Source: Cladorhizidae sp. MBARI D1340-BT2 (lineage: Eukaryota > Porifera > Demospongiae > Poecilosclerida > Cladorhizidae). From it: a DNA stretch of 64,000 bases. The translations under genes and the position numbers were made by a program. The stretch lies in contig JAQNBH010000011.1 in NCBI GenBank assembly GCA_028752905.1, positions 18,073,909 to 18,137,908 of the forward strand, read 5' to 3'. The notes below the pieces were generated by a model. It did no database searches and was not told the origin of the DNA. It was given only the letters and a program-made list of their open reading frames with translations. Every line of letters begins with the position of its first letter. Position 1 is the stretch's first letter. This document shows positions 31,345 to 44,344 of this stretch, piece by piece.

Positions 31345-31960
31345 TCTGTGAAATACTGGGAGATCCTAAACTTTCTGGCGGTCTTCCTAGGATCATGGTT
31401 GACCTGGAAATATGTTTATTGAGTTTTGCACAAGTTAAATTGTAGGATGGTGCTGAGGAACCAAATATATATACTTGACCCTGTCCTTCTATCACTCCAT
31501 CATCCAGAGAAGGGATATATTGCAAAACAAAACAAAAATTGTTTCATCGATTATACCACATTTCATGAGCTACTAGCTCTCTGACCACTATTGGAGATCC
31601 ATTCTATTCTTTCAATATGACTAAGAGTAATATGTATAATACCTACATATAGATCAGTGCATTTTAAACAATTGACAATAGTTGACTGTGGCAGTATTCC
31701 TACTCTAGCCGTCTTCTATATATTCTTATTTCATTGAACATACCATTTCATGTTCAACACAATTGATAAACATATGTACATGTATATAATATATATGGAT
31801 TGAATGGTCAAGAAAGGAGGGAACAAGCGTGTCATCTACTATATCTAGTTCCTTTAACATTCATAATGTTGAATATGGTACAGGGTCATTTAGCTGGTTG
31901 TAGTCTACATGGATACAACCCTCTTTACATTTATTTTTAATGCTGATTTTTGGTTGGTGT
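31345..31960. other. AT-rich intergenic sequence, nothing recognised
   Basis: Neither strand shows protein motifs, RNA genes or clear repeats beyond short TATA tracts. Confidence 0.6.
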
Positions 31961-32879
31961 TGTTGTTGGTTGTTTTACAGGAGAACATTGGGGCAGACCA
32001 AGTAACAGCATACTAACTAGCAGAGAACACTACTATTAAAGAACTATTGTTGTCACTGCACAAGTCAGTGCATACCATATCTTGTTGTTTTGTTATTAGA
32101 GTCCCATAGGCAGCCTCCTTCAAAAACTGGCAAGAGTTGAATAGGAAAACTCCAGAACTAACCAACCAACAGCAGAGGTTATTCCATGTCTATAGCCAAA
32201 GTTCCATGCATATATAGTTGTATAGTTTCTTGCTTTTGTTTACCTTTTGGTTTAAAGTGTAAATTAAGTTGCTCCTCGGAGAGCTTGAGTCATGTTTGCA
32301 AAATGACAATCGTTACCCAATCCTTAATATTGAACATCACATGGCTAGCTTGATTGCATAATTCACAACCACATTAGCCATCCCTTTTGCTGCAATGAAG
32401 AAAGAGAATAGTTGCTGATGTGTATTGCAACATGTGGAGTCTTCTGATACTAAAATTATTGTGGATGGAACTATTGTATGAAGTTATGAGAGGGAAAACC
32501 AGAAAGAGAAGATATAGCTTTAAATAGGTTTTTAGATACTTTCACAGTTTTTTTTACCTGGCCAGTTATAATCTTTAAGGCATGCTAGAAATCTTTTTGT
32601 AGCTAATAGCAGCAAAAATATGCCAATGTGTGTTTCAGCTGAGATGTGAGCTTTTATTTGGAGGTTTATAGTTCACCATTTTAAATACTGCTATATAGTG
32701 AGTGCTACTTTCTAACTGCACTCAGTCACTACACATCATGAGACAGAATGTTTACTTCATCATAATATTCATGTCCGATATTTATTCAGTATATAATTCA
32801 TAAAATGTATTGTATTTTTGGAATTTGGAAATTAATCTTCTGCTTGAATAGAAAATTTTACCCCGGAAGAGAACTTTAA

Positions 32880-34040
32880 GACATCATGAGGTCATTAATG
32901 TAGATCGTAAACAAAAAAAGGACCTAAGGACCTAAGATCATTCTTTGTAGAACTACAGAATGGACTAGTCAAGTAGTTAAGGATGAGTTTCTATGCATAC
33001 AAAGTGCTGTGGCTAGAAAGGTAGACTTGTATAACCAAATTTTTATAGCAGAGTCAAATGCTTTCTGATAAAAAATCACATCTGTAAAGTCCACTGATCT
33101 GTTGTATAAGTTAGTGAGCAGTTGAGATCGGCAAGAGCATCCTATAAAAAATCCAAACTGATGATCGTTTAATTGAGGACAGAAGAAAAGCTCAATTATT
33201 TTTGTGTAGATTTGAGAACTTTTGAATAAGGATGCATACCAATGAGATTGGCCTATAGATGCTCACATGTGAATAGTCATATTTTGGAAGAAGGCATGAT
33301 TTCCTTTCCCGATAGATTGTAAATGAATCATGGGAGAGAGTGAAAAGGTGTGTAATGGGTTCAATAAGAGCTATTGAGAAGTGCTGGAGAATCAGTGGAC
33401 TGATATTGTCACAACCACAACATTTAGTATCTTGATTGTGAAGTGCCCAAACACCCCCGAGACTGATACCGCAATGAGACCTAGTTGAGAAATGTGAGTC
33501 GGCATTTCATTTGTTGGTGGGACTAAAAAGTTACTCCTAGTGAATGTAGAGTTGAAAAAATTAAGTTGTAGATGATAAAATTATGTGTAGATGAAAATTT
33601 GGTGAGATGTATTTTAGCTTGCCATGGTTTGAGTGGTGAATTTTTACTATATAGAGTGCGCTAAAAGTGATCCTTAGCACTTCTTGTTAGTCTTGTGAGA
33701 GTGGATTCCATATGTGCGAGTTTATGAAATCTAGTAGCAGATGGTTTTCTCTTAAATAAGATGCATTTCACTATTTTTGTACACTTGAGCTAGTGGATTA
33801 CGTGAGAGTTGAACCAAATTGGGTTACGCCTTTTGTCAAGTCCCATCTTTGGTGCAAATAGATCACACGCATGTGTAAACTATCCCTTCAACATGGACCA
33901 ACATTGTGAGAGGAGAGGCAGCAGTCAAAAGGTCTTCAATAACTGACAACTCTGTCTTTGCAAAGTTAAAAACTTTGTTTGTTATGGCTTTAACCTTACT
34001 TAAGCTTGTAGCTACATTGAAGTTATAACTTGTTGATCTG
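32880..34040 (-). pseudogene. Decayed LINE (non-LTR retrotransposon) reverse transcriptase
   Basis: Read on the minus strand, scattered frames spell RT landmarks. These are NISPLILQHFSIALIEPITH with LFTLS near 33340-33420, YRPISL near 33235-33255, HQFGF near 33155-33170, and a degraded DxxKAFDS-like region near 33040-33075. The order is that of CR1/Jockey-type LINEs. Stops and frameshifts occur every few codons. Upstream sequence to about 34040 may be endonuclease linker but is too worn to assign. Confidence 0.6.
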
Positions 34041-34142
34041 AAAGGCTAAAGCAACTTGAACTCTCAACAATTTTCTTATTGGGTATAACTGTTGCTGGAA
34101 TTCATAGAGACAGGTCCAGGTTGAGCCAGGTGACATCATCCG

Positions 34143-34724
34143 TCAGAAGGCATCTCCTGGAAATTTCCCTAGTATACCATCATTCACAATATGAGGAATA
34201 GTCTGATCTGGGTGGCAACATTCAGTTACCTTGGAACCTCTACCCCATGAGATGATGTGCAGTCCTGGCATGTAGGGTGTATATCCTATTGACAGCAGTC
34301 CAGTGTCAACTACTGAGGTTAAGTATGTACCTTGTTGGTAAAATCCATATCTCCCAGATGCTGCACCAAGCTCTCTTTGAGTCAAAATCTGGGACTCTGC
34401 AGAGACCCCAAATGGTTTCTATTATTTTATTCATCTGGGAAGGTTCTCTAGGTCATCGTGAACAGGTAGGTCTGGGTTGGTTTGAATGCAGTCACCAGGA
34501 GAATTCCATCAACAAACGGAACATGTGTTGGTAGAGGATCTGCTACTGTCACTTTTGTATTTTGGTACCAGCTTCCCAAGAGTGAGAACTCCACAAACCA
34601 AACAGCATGTGTCATTTGTTCTGCTTGTAATTGGGAGTGAAGCGAGTCCTTGTGGGTAGTTCGTTGGAAAATTTGATATTGCTGCACGTGTTGCAGTCAC
34701 TCTCCATATTGATTTAACCCCCAT
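34143..34724 (-). other. Coding-like minus-strand region of unknown family
   Basis: Two minus frames, 34724-34448 and 34385-34143, follow each other with a gap. The second reads GLLSIGYTPYMPGLHIISWG and ends near 34143. Composition is protein-like, but no family is recognised. It may be the remains of a transposon protein. Confidence 0.25.
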
Positions 34725-34739
34725 TTTATAATGTCAGAT

Positions 34740-36300
34740 TAATTGTCAGGCCTCAGCTCTGACTGGCTGCAGAGCAGCCCTGCGAAGATCAAGCTATAAA
34801 TAGAATTTATAAATAGAGCTAGATAGAATTTATAAATTGAGTTAGAACTCATGACCTTAGACTATCAACACATAGGACAATCAGAAATCATGACTTCAGA
34901 TTATAAACACATAGGACAATCATGATATCATCTCACACTCATAGATAAGTCCTGTAGGGACAAACAGTAATTCTACTACTCTCATACTGTTATCAACACC
35001 ATTAGCTGTGAAAGCCTGGCTGCAAGGTTATTTTGACCCCTCTGCAGTCCAGGCTTAGTCAGTCTCATCTTATCTTCATATTCTGCTACTCGACTGTTGT
35101 TTTAATATAAGCTACTTAAGATCTAAAACTCATTTGTGTTTAGCTAGAAGAAGTTAGGGAGAGACTCTGGTGGCAGCGAATTACCAAGGTTGGTATCTGT
35201 TAGGTCACTTGTGTTTGGAGACTCTAACATTAATTACATGGCTCTTTGATCAATTCTGGTACATTTAGAGCTAAATATCAAGTATCATAAATTTAAATAT
35301 TCAATAAAGCTGTTAGCTAATTCAAAGCTAAGCATATTTCATAATTAGGTTAGTGCCAAACTTTCAAAATCCTAGCAGCCATGTCTTTATGAGGATGAGT
35401 GGGCATGGGATGCAGCCCCCCCCCTCCCCCACTATTTATGCCAGAGGCTAAAACTGACTTGGGCAGCTTCTTAGTACCATAAATGGTGATTTAGTGTATT
35501 TTGACATAAAAAATACTTTGAGCATGTCTTGAATCCTCTGCGAAGATAGTAAACTGCGAGCTTCAAAACAGGCCTGGGCATGGATGCTTATATTTGGAGC
35601 CAGTTTTATTATCTCAAGAAAGTGAGATTTTTGAGCCACTAAGTGAAATAATAAAACCGAAACATAAACACAACAAGACATAAAAACTTATTATATAAGA
35701 AGAAAATATGATGGTTTACAAGTTTCTTGGGAAATCAAAAGATATGTGTTTAGGATGGACATGTCTGGTGATCATTAATAATTCATCATATAATAGCTAT
35801 AGCATTTTCAGGAGAGTGTGCCATTATACCTGGAGCAACATGAATCAATTCAGGATAGCCTTCATTCATTAGTGTGCACCAAAATTTAAGTAGATTACAA
35901 CTGTAATGTTGGAGATGTTGTCCATAATCTGATAATGCCTGTATCTTGTATACTCACCTTACTACCTTGTCTTAATCACAAGCAGGCATCAAAATTATCG
36001 CTAACAGTTTCCTCACAGAGACAGCACTGCTAGATCTAGCTAGTTGAAATGTCATCCATATGAAAGTGTATAGTTTTGTCTGCAGCATTAGCTGGGAGCC
36101 CATAGAGCAATCAGAGTAGTACCCAATACTATGGTCGGCATTCAGTCCATACATTTACATGTGTACTAATGTTGAAAATCAACTTTCAACTGCAGCCTTT
36201 TTTTTTAATAATAATTTTGTAAGTTTTAGCAAAAAAATTGAAGGCCACTATTGCCACTAAAACTCCCAGTACTGCCAAAACCCTGGTTAAAATTGTGAAA
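34740..36300. other. No supported gene
   Basis: There are short direct repeats near 34800-34930 (ATAGAATTTATAAAT, and ACACATAGGACAATCA twice) and a poly-C/T tract near 35415. Small frames have no motifs. Confidence 0.55.
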
Positions 36301-36454
36301 TTGCATCTTTAGAACTTGTGTTGGAGAGTGCAGGCTTTGCATGCTCTCTCATGGGATAAACTGAACATTTTATTCTCTGAGGTTCCTGTGCATTCCACTC
36401 ACAGTATGATCTCTCACAAGACCTCGCATCTCTACTGGTATACTAGCAGCCTCA

Positions 36455-36830
36455 TTGGATATCATGGGCTTGGGCATGGCTATCCAAGAATTGTTTCAGT
36501 GTGGATTGCCACATCAACCACAGAGTTTACAATATGGGAGGAAATCAGTATGTGTGTTTTACGAACAGATTTGGTGTACTGCATATCCTACAACCGAGGA
36601 GGTCTTGTCTTATTTTGTGGTATTCCTGTATCAGGAGCATCTGTCAGCTGGAACCATTAAGAGCTGCTTATCAGCATTGTGTGGTCGAGTCAGATTGCTC
36701 TAGGTTTAGGGAATTCCTACACGTGGGAAATGCCCAGATTGGAGTACGTTATAAAGTGGACAAGATGACAGATGGCAGGACAGGGAGATCAGAAGAGGTA
36801 CTCCATTACCCCACAAGTCCTTAGTCATCA
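36455..36830 (+). pseudogene. Tyrosine-recombinase N-terminal (SAM-like) fragment, DIRS/Crypton type
   Basis: Frame 36455-36703 includes YEQIWCTAYPTTEEVLSYFV and LSAGTIKSCLSALCGRV. This pattern is typical of the core-binding domain of tyrosine recombinases from DIRS or Crypton elements. After a frame change the next conserved block reads EMPRLEYVIKWTR (about 36725-36765). The catalytic domain with its Arg-His-Arg-Tyr residues is absent. The fragment stops before the LTR that starts at 36865. Confidence 0.6.
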
Positions 36831-37059
36831 AGGTTGGGTGGCACCAAGACCAAAATAGGTGGGCTGTAGCTATGTATCACCATGTTAATTGGTATTCTAC
36901 ATTTCCCAGTATGCCCATATTTGGTAGCATGATTGTGATCACCATCATGGGTTCAGAGTTCACCCATTCTGAGAATTGTGTGCTTGATGTTTTCATAAGA
37001 ACAATTCGATTCCTACTAGCTAACTAGGTATCATTTGGTGTCGGAAGTTGGATGTCAAT

Positions 37060-38234
37060 GGCTGGTAAATTGGATGTCAATGGCTGGTAAATTGGATGGG
37101 CCTTTACCAGAAATCATTGCAGAGAGTTTTGAGGTTTTCAACTAGAGATTTTCCTTGGTAGCTGCCGCTAAGGAGTGAGACAGAGAAAAACAACTCCTTG
37201 TAATTTCTACTCTACTTCAGGGAAAACTACTTGATTACAACATCGACCTTACAGTCGAGGAAAAAGAAACCTTTGCCACCCTAAGGATGAGCCTGGTCAA
37301 TAAGGAGGGCTTAAAGAAAATCTCATTAGCTACTTTGCATCAATTTCAAAACCAGGCTCAAGGTTTGACAGAGAAGGCTGCATCTGAGCTTAAAAAGATG
37401 TTCAAAAAGCTTATCCAGAAGAGAATTTGACCTCAACAGTACTGCCACAGAAATTTGTAACTGGTCTTCTTCGAGCATCTACAGGTTGTAATTGTTCTCC
37501 TCAAGGTCAACCGACTCCACTTGATGAGGCAGTTAAACAAGCTACAGAAGTTTAGAAAGTTTTGTAGAGAAAAAATATCCCAGGAATCAGCGGATGTATA
37601 TGCTGTGCAACCACCACATCACCCCTCAGTTCAACCGGTTGGAGAAAATGGTTATATATATGTCCAAGAGACTTGACTCACTAGAATTGCAACTGAATCA
37701 ATGCCATACCAAATCCGTGTCTCCATTTTCTTGAGCCCATTACAGCCAACATCAGAAAAGCACATACACTGGTTGAAAGAGTGTACTTCATAGACAAGAC
37801 ACTCGTACGTGTCACGGATAGGAAAACAATGTCACTTACAACATTGGTGTTCTTTAAACAACAACTTGCCAGCTTCAACGTGACCCTTGCCGGCAAAAGG
37901 GTATAACTTCTCAAGATCACAACACTTAGCATTAACATGATATTACAAGTAAAAGTCCAAAGAACACATGACCTATTACATATCGAACTCGGGTGTAGCA
38001 GTTTCAGTTATCAAATCTACTACAGTTTATCGTGATAAAACACACCATAATGCAATTGCTTCAATGGTAGGAGCCAATGGCCAGCTTTTGGACATTCGGG
38101 GACAAGTGGAATTACCAATTGCTGTGGGAAAATTTCAAGCTCTATACAAGTTTATAATTGTGAATGAATTAACTGTCCGATTTCCTAGTAACATAATGCT
38201 GTTATTAATTGCAACAATCAACACCTACGTCTAG
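37060..38234 (+). pseudogene. gag and protease remnant of the old gypsy element
   Basis: The gag region (about 37060-37680) is readable only as short helices interrupted by stops. Frame 37968-38234 carries a protease-like motif NSGVAVSVIKS, where the catalytic Asp of D-S/T-G appears as Asn. It continues with GANGQLLDIRGQVELPIAVG, typical of gypsy proteases. Confidence 0.6.
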
Positions 38235-38879
38235 GAAAATATGCTGTTTCAACTAGCCCGATCATTATCAACAAGATCTCTGATGAGTTTGGGACTACTG
38301 TAAACATCCAGATTACAAAAACTGTGTGTATCCCAGGCCATTCAATACAACTGCTCTAAGGAACAGTTTGTGACATGTGCTTTGATAAAGAGAATGAGTG
38401 TGCTACTCCTAATCGACTGTCTGTTGCTCCTGGCTTAAGTTCAGTGTCCACTGGTGCTGTCATATTACAAGGAATACAGGACCAGAGCCAATGACATTGC
38501 ACAAGGTGTCACTAATTGCATAATTTCTGCCTCGGCAAGAAATCATGATGATCAATGAAGAACCAGAATCTAACCAGTATCAGTTACCTGAAACGTGATC
38601 AGCTCCAAATGGCAAAATCTATCTGAAAGTCAGAAGCATGATGTTCATCCTGAATTTCGTGTTCTATTTCCGGCACCTGACAAGCCACTTGGACAAACTG
38701 AGGTTACTACGTATTCGATTGGCAATAATGGACCACCAATCAGGCCACCACTCTAGTGTTATTACAGACAGAATGTTGAGTCAAGAGGTGATATGACCCA
38801 GCAACATTCCCTGCTCCTCTCCAATTGTAATGGTATGTAAAAGGGATGAGTCATGGAGGTTTGGCATTGATTTTTTAAG

Positions 38880-39830
38880 GTGAAACAATGTTATCAATAA
38901 AGATGCATATTCTTTACCACAAATTGGTGCTCGCTATGGGGGTCCACCTTTTTCACCACCCTAGACTTAGTATTAGGGTGTTGGCATGTTCAGCTTGATC
39001 CAAAGAGAAGACAGTACTCTCTACTGCTATTGGACACTATGAGCCTTACACCATGCCATTGGGGCTACAAATGCACTTGCCACATTTCAGAGGTTAATGG
39101 AATGTGCATTATCAGGCCTGACCAACATGGAATGCTTGATATACTTAGATGATATTATTATCATCTATAGCTTGATACGCATTTGATTTGACCTTTTAAT
39201 TTTTTAATGTGCTGACAAAGTTTAGAAACTCGAGTTTAAAAACTGAAACTGAGTAAATGTCACTTTGCCCATCCGAAAAGTGAGTATTTGGGGTTTATTA
39301 TATTGTCTAACAGAGTTACACCAAATACTTCAAAAGTCGAAGCCATTCTTAATTATCCAGCTCCTACCAACATCAAACAGCCACGACGATTTTGGGGCCA
39401 GTCTAATTTCTATCGCCGTTTCATACAAGATTATGCTGAGCCTCTCTATAAGCTAACGAGGAAGAATGTAAATGGGTTAAAGTGGTGCTCTTCCTGCCTA
39501 GCAGCATTTGAACAACTTAAAGTGCTTTTAATGTGCCCTCCAATTTTAGTATTTTAGTTTTGATACTCCTTTCATGGTCACTACTGATGCCTCGGGTGAT
39601 GCTATTGGTGTGCTGAGCCATGTTCAGTCAGAGCAAGAAGTCGTGATCACCTACTGGAGCTGTCAACTCAACAAGGCAGAAAGAAATTATTCCACAATTA
39701 GAGAGAATCACTTGCTGCTGTGGCTACAATCAAATAGTTTTACACATACCTGTATGGCTTTGAATTTACTCTGGTCACTGTTCTGGTCTGGTAAACTTGT
39801 TTAAGGGAATCAAAGATGTATGTGGGAGGC
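38880..39830 (+). pseudogene. RT and RNase H remnant of the old gypsy element
   Basis: Pieces in three frames include CALSGLTNMECLIYLDDIII with the Asp pair at 39142-39153, YRRFIQDYAEPLYKLTRKN in frame 39288-39557, and an RNase H start VTTDASGDAIGVLSHV followed by AERNYSTIREN. The region before 39000 is too damaged for the first catalytic Asp to be assigned with confidence. Confidence 0.78.
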
Positions 39831-39849
39831 TTGCGCGGTGGACGCTCTT

Positions 39850-40975
39850 TCTACAACAATTTCAAATACCAGCCCAGCACCAACAATGGCAATGCAGATG
39901 CATTATACCAAATGTCCCTAGCCCTACCACAGAAAATGCCACAAAACAACATCCTCTCAGTTCAACCTATCTTAGGTGGTATTGATATCAAGCAAGCTCA
40001 GCAAAGTGATGAGTACCTGATCACTGTAATGACTGCTGTGAAGCAGGGAGTTCGCCCTCCGGGACTCACAGATCAGAAAAACAAGTTATTCATACACAAG
40101 GGTGTTTTCTATAGAAAATTTAAGGAAACTCGTAATTGTTCCCCTCGAACGCCAAATCGTCATCCCAACACTCACTGTCCTGGAACAGCCCCATGACAAA
40201 TAAGGCCCTTCAAAACAAATGAGAAGATTAAAGAGTGATTTTATTCGACTCTAGTAGTCAATGATCTATTCAGTAAGTGGTTAGAAGCTTTCCCACCAAA
40301 GAAAACTGACAGTGAAACATTAGCCACTTTACTGGTTGATTGTAGATATGTTGTCCCTTCCCATCTCCATAGTGACCAGGGCGCCAACCTTTGCAGTGAA
40401 GTACTTGCCCAGCTCCTTAAAATTTGGGGTATTGCTCGCACTCGGACATTTTCCCAAATGGAGAGAATGAATTGCACTATGAAAGATGTTAGCCAAGACC
40501 CTCTAGGAAAATCAGAACAACTGGGATGTGGAATTACAGAGGGCTCTATTTGCCTATCATGTATCTGGAAATGAATCTACTGGCTTTATCCCATTTTTGG
40601 AAGATCTCCATAATTACCTGTAGATGTAATGTTGTTGAGAACCTCTCTGTTACAGACTCGAGCATACCTCAGTATGTTCAAAGAGTGCACAAGTCTCTAC
40701 AAACTTCATGTGATATTGCACAAAGCAACATTGCTGCTAGCTGCATGAAGGGAATTACAGGAGGAAATTGAAAAATTTGAAGTTGGTGATCATGTCTGCT
40801 TGTTTATCCCAGCTGTTAAAACTGGTAGAACCAAGGAATTGGCCTCTCTATGGAGGGTACCTTATACTGAAATTGATAGGATGAGTCCTGTTAATTATCA
40901 TATTCAGTTAATTGGAGGTACAAAGATCATGATTGTACATGCTATGAAAAGCCAAAGGAAACATCTCAGGGATTA
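39850..40975 (+). pseudogene. Integrase remnant of the old gypsy element
   Basis: Frame 39816-40196 covers the end of RNase H and the start of integrase (GVRPPGLTDQKNKLFIHKGV). A gap follows where the HHCC finger should be. The core continues in other frames with NDLFSKWLEAFPPKKTDSET, LHSDQGANL holding the second Asp, and SQMERMNCTMKD holding the Glu. A GPY/F-like C-terminus (WRVPYTEIDRMSPVNYHIQL) ends near 40975. Confidence 0.75.
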
Positions 40976-41270
40976 GATATTGCGGCCCCACTAGATGAGT
41001 TAGCAGGATATATCTACATAAATGACAACGTCATCAAGTTATTCATGACATAACCATCGCCCACCAGATCATTATGGATCCTGTATATGTAAACTCATGA
41101 CTTTTTTTGGACACAATAACAATGGGAGGGGGAAAGTGATGTAATACCTATTTGAATGTAATGTGTTATTGCATCACCTTTCCAGGATGCCCATAATTGT
41201 TAGTATGATTGTGGTCACCATCATCAGTTCAGAGTTCACCCATGCTGTTTTCATAGATAGCTAGGAATCA

Positions 41271-41696
41271 TTAATGACTTAGCTAGATACTCTAGGCTTC
41301 TAGCCTTCATGGAGGTATCTGTCAAAATTGTTATTCAAGTACGTGATTTTATTATCTGCAAGTTGAGAAATGCTGATTCAGCAGGATCAGAAGCCGCAAG
41401 CATGAACCTGTAGCACATGATCTAGATCCCTTGATAAAGTCACTTACTTTCGTGAGGTCCTGGACAAAATTGTGAAAGGCAAAATGCCTGACTGTGTAGG
41501 TGGACCTTGGATGATTAGAGGTAAGATGCAAGATTAAACACAACATATTTGCTTGACCTTTAGATCCACCTTTAGAGGTGGACCATAATAGAGAATGACA
41601 TTAAAATTACTAAAGAACTTCTGGTATTTAATGAATAACATGTGTGTGTATATATATAGTTTATGTATATGTTAATTAAGTGTTAACAAGTATTAA
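41271..41696. other. Between the old LTR element and the receptor last exon
   Basis: A short plus-strand reading near 41425-41520 (DKVTYFREVLDKIVKGKM then GGPWMIRG) is followed by GTAAGA. It could be an exon remnant, but support is weak. The rest is AT-rich and may include the 3' UTR of the minus-strand receptor gene. Confidence 0.3.
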
Positions 41697-41926
41697 TTAA
41701 TGCACATGTCCATAAGCTACGTTATGTTGAACTTCAACTTCATGTGTAGTAGGTAACTCAATGTCCTCATAGAGTGGAGCAGGAGGTGGGGGCTGGCTGG
41801 GTGGGCGTGTCTCCCTGCTGCACTTGATGTAGACAATGACCGCACCTATTCCTGCAGCCACTCCACATAATAGCAGGAAGATGCACGCACCAGCAGCAGC
41901 AGCAGCAACAGCTACAGGTACACCCA
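41697..41926 (-). CDS. Last exon of a membrane receptor: transmembrane helix and cytoplasmic tail
   Basis: On the minus strand an acceptor ATGAGCAG is followed by a phase-1 exon. It starts with an Ala-rich stretch and a strong hydrophobic helix (ACIFLLLCGVAAGIGAVIVY), then a basic stop-transfer KCSR. A Pro-rich tail follows with two tyrosine motifs (LYEDI and HNVAYG), and a TAA lies at 41697-41699. Tyrosines in such contexts can recruit SH2 or PTB adaptors, which is inference here. No extracellular domain is in this exon. The nearest same-strand, same-phase exons are the sushi exons at 46946 and 47414, so this may be the 3' end of that gene. Confidence 0.7.
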
Positions 41927-42359
41927 CTGCTCATACACATATACACAACATATTTATATATAGTAATAGAGTAAGCAGAACACACTCATAGGCAGTTAAT
42001 TGTTGTCTCAAAATTCTGATGGGTGGGCACTTGCTCTAGCAACCCTGCCTGCCAGTAAGCACTATAGTAGCATAAGTCATCATTTATCGGCCGAGGTTTG
42101 CACCTCGGCTCATAACTTCGCTTTGGATCACTTTCAGAACTTAGTTCTTGGTTGTAATAAAAGACCGAAGCCTCTTTAATTACTCTATAAACTTAACTCC
42201 AGTGATTTTCTTTTAGTTAGGAGGGTAAGAAGTCCATAAGGCTTAGCAGTAGTTCATCATTTATTGTCCACGAGTATCAATTGTCAACTTGGCATACATT
42301 TTACAATAGCATAACATTGGCCACTTGAGCATATCACACCACTGATGAGTGCACACTAC

Positions 42360-42900
42360 AACTTGAAACTCGCAGGTGCTTCAGCTGCTGAAGACTCCCC
42401 CCTCTCCTCAAGAACAAACCAAGGTGCATTATTGGGATGCCACAAAAACTAAGTGATTATTGATGCAATTTCGGGTCAAAACACTCAGTTAAGGTTCACA
42501 TTGGGCTGGGATAATCCTGCGAGGAGCAAGCAAGATTTGCATCTTTGAAGGCATCATGCAGCCTAGAACTTTTTTATATAACACCTTGCTACCTTTTTTC
42601 AGGACATTTTGCCTGATTACAACCATGGTTCATGCAGGACAATGATATTAACCACATATTTCGCTTGGCCAAGACCTTCATGGATCATAACTGTGTTCAC
42701 AGGTACAGAACTGCACTGGAATTACCTGAGGCCAACCCAATCGAAAATCTGTTGCAAACTTAAGGAATACATACAGAGGGAGGTGAAAGCAAGGACTAAT
42801 GAGGAATTGGTGTAGGGAACAGAAGTAGGTGTAGTTTAAAGAACTCTCAGCTGTTCTAAGTCCAGCAAGTACATTAGATACTTACAAAAGGTCCTACCAA
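42360..42900 (+). pseudogene. Tc1-like transposase C-terminal remnant
   Basis: Frame fragments on the plus strand match the Tc1 DD34E domain. They show a worn ICIFEGIM region, QDILPDYNHG, then a catalytic-Asp block of QDND type near 42640, and PTQSK/NPIENL with the Glu near 42735-42755. The last piece, LKEYIQREVKARTNEELV, is typical of the Tc1 C-terminus. Frames switch at least four times. Terminal inverted repeats were not identified. Confidence 0.72.
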
Positions 42901-44344
42901 AGATGATTAAACCGGTGAAGAGACCACAAACTGCTTGTTTTGGGGGAGGGGGTGTGGTTGGGTGGTGGGTGGAGGGCAGAAGGGCTGTTTTGTCAATTTT
43001 TTTTTTCCAGTGCTAGATTATAAAAAAAAATTAGTTTTGTTGTACAAAAAAGCTTATATGATATATACACCCTGAATGGGAGGAAACAATTCTTGAAAGT
43101 TATTTAAAGAAGGTGTAGTAGCATATCTTTTCTACAAATGGAGGTGAGTAGAGCAAGAGGTTAGATTAACATTATAATACTGTGTGTATCACTCTACAGT
43201 GGCCATGAATGTTTGACTTGTGTGTGCAAGGACTTGCCACTTCTATTCTTAAACACCCAACTCTTTCAAAGCAAACAAGTACAATTTTAAGAACCAATGG
43301 CTAACTGCCACTAATAGTGCATACAACTAGTTAATAATCTCTCAGGTGCAGTGGTTCTGTACACTCTATTGCTGTATTGAATAATGCACAATGTGTTGAT
43401 TTGTGCAAGTTATTTAAGGACTCTTCAGTGGTCTTGCTGTACAGGTGGTCTGTGGCTAGAAGTGGAGTACACTCATTATTGGAGATGTTTCACAGAAGAT
43501 GGTTCTCGTGAAAGAGATACTACTATATTATATAAATAGTGAACTGAAGTGCTGAACTTGTACAGGTTTAACACTTGTTGATGTGCATGTATATTATATA
43601 TTCAGCCCTTGAGATATAAACTGCATTGAAATTCTGCTAAACACATATTTATATAGTGCTAGCAATATTTAATTTATCACTACACCACAAAATGCATATT
43701 CATTCCAAACAAAATAGTTACGTGTGCAAAATATAATCTCTATTTAGCCAACGTCAACCTCTTGCATAACTGATGCCTGCCTCTACACATTTCTTTTAAA
43801 TGGGTTGGAATTCAGTGCAGTTGCTCCAGAATGCTGAAACCATTTTAGCATGATCCATTTCCATAGCATCAGTTCTTTTATTGAGAGTTCTGGGAAATCC
43901 CTGCTCCCATTTGGTGGGCATCTCTTCAGGATATTCTCACCAAAGGTACATCATGCCAGGGGGAATGCGGTGTCCATGTTGGGGTCAGTGGAAGGCTATG
44001 GACGGATGCACTTGTTTTGTTAGTTTGGTGTATATGTAATGAAGTTAATTATTACCTCAGGAGTTTATTGTTGCATATTTCTTCTTTTTGTTATGTTGTT
44101 TATTATTAGTAGCTGGAAGATTGTTATTATATTTTATTCTGATTGTTAATTAAGTTAAGGTAATACTAGTAGTATAGTATGTGCCTACACATATTATTAA
44201 GCCTATTATAATCCTGCTAGAAATTATTGTTGACACAGAATGACATAGCAATCTTCATACTATTGCCCTAGATTATGTTAGGATCAGGTAATTGTGTTGT
44301 ATGCTCAGACTATAGAAGGAGTATCAGCTAGAGTCCAACAGCTA
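42900..44344. other. Intron-like sequence with no recognised gene
   Basis: AT-rich sequence with G-rich (about 42943-42975) and poly-T tracts. It lies between the putative receptor tail exon and the sushi exons, so it is probably intronic. Confidence 0.5.

Larger units (their letters stand above)
36865..41270 (+). mobile_element. Old Ty3/gypsy element with recognisable LTRs
   Basis: The 5' LTR (36865-37033) and 3' LTR (41137-41270) share blocks such as GATTGTG(A/G)TCACCATCAT, TCAGAGTTCACCCAT and the end TAGG(T/A)ATCA. A primer-binding-like TGGTGTCGGAAG follows the 5' LTR at 37036. A purine tract GGGAGGGGGAAAG precedes the 3' LTR at 41124-41136. Protease, RT, RNase H and integrase remnants lie between in normal gypsy order. 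Divergence between LTRs and stops throughout show it is the oldest LTR element here. No target duplication is visible. Confidence 0.8.

Noticed and set aside
37681..37938. Minus-strand 85-codon ORF
   Set aside because: It lies within the gag-protease remnant of the plus-strand gypsy element and has no motif.
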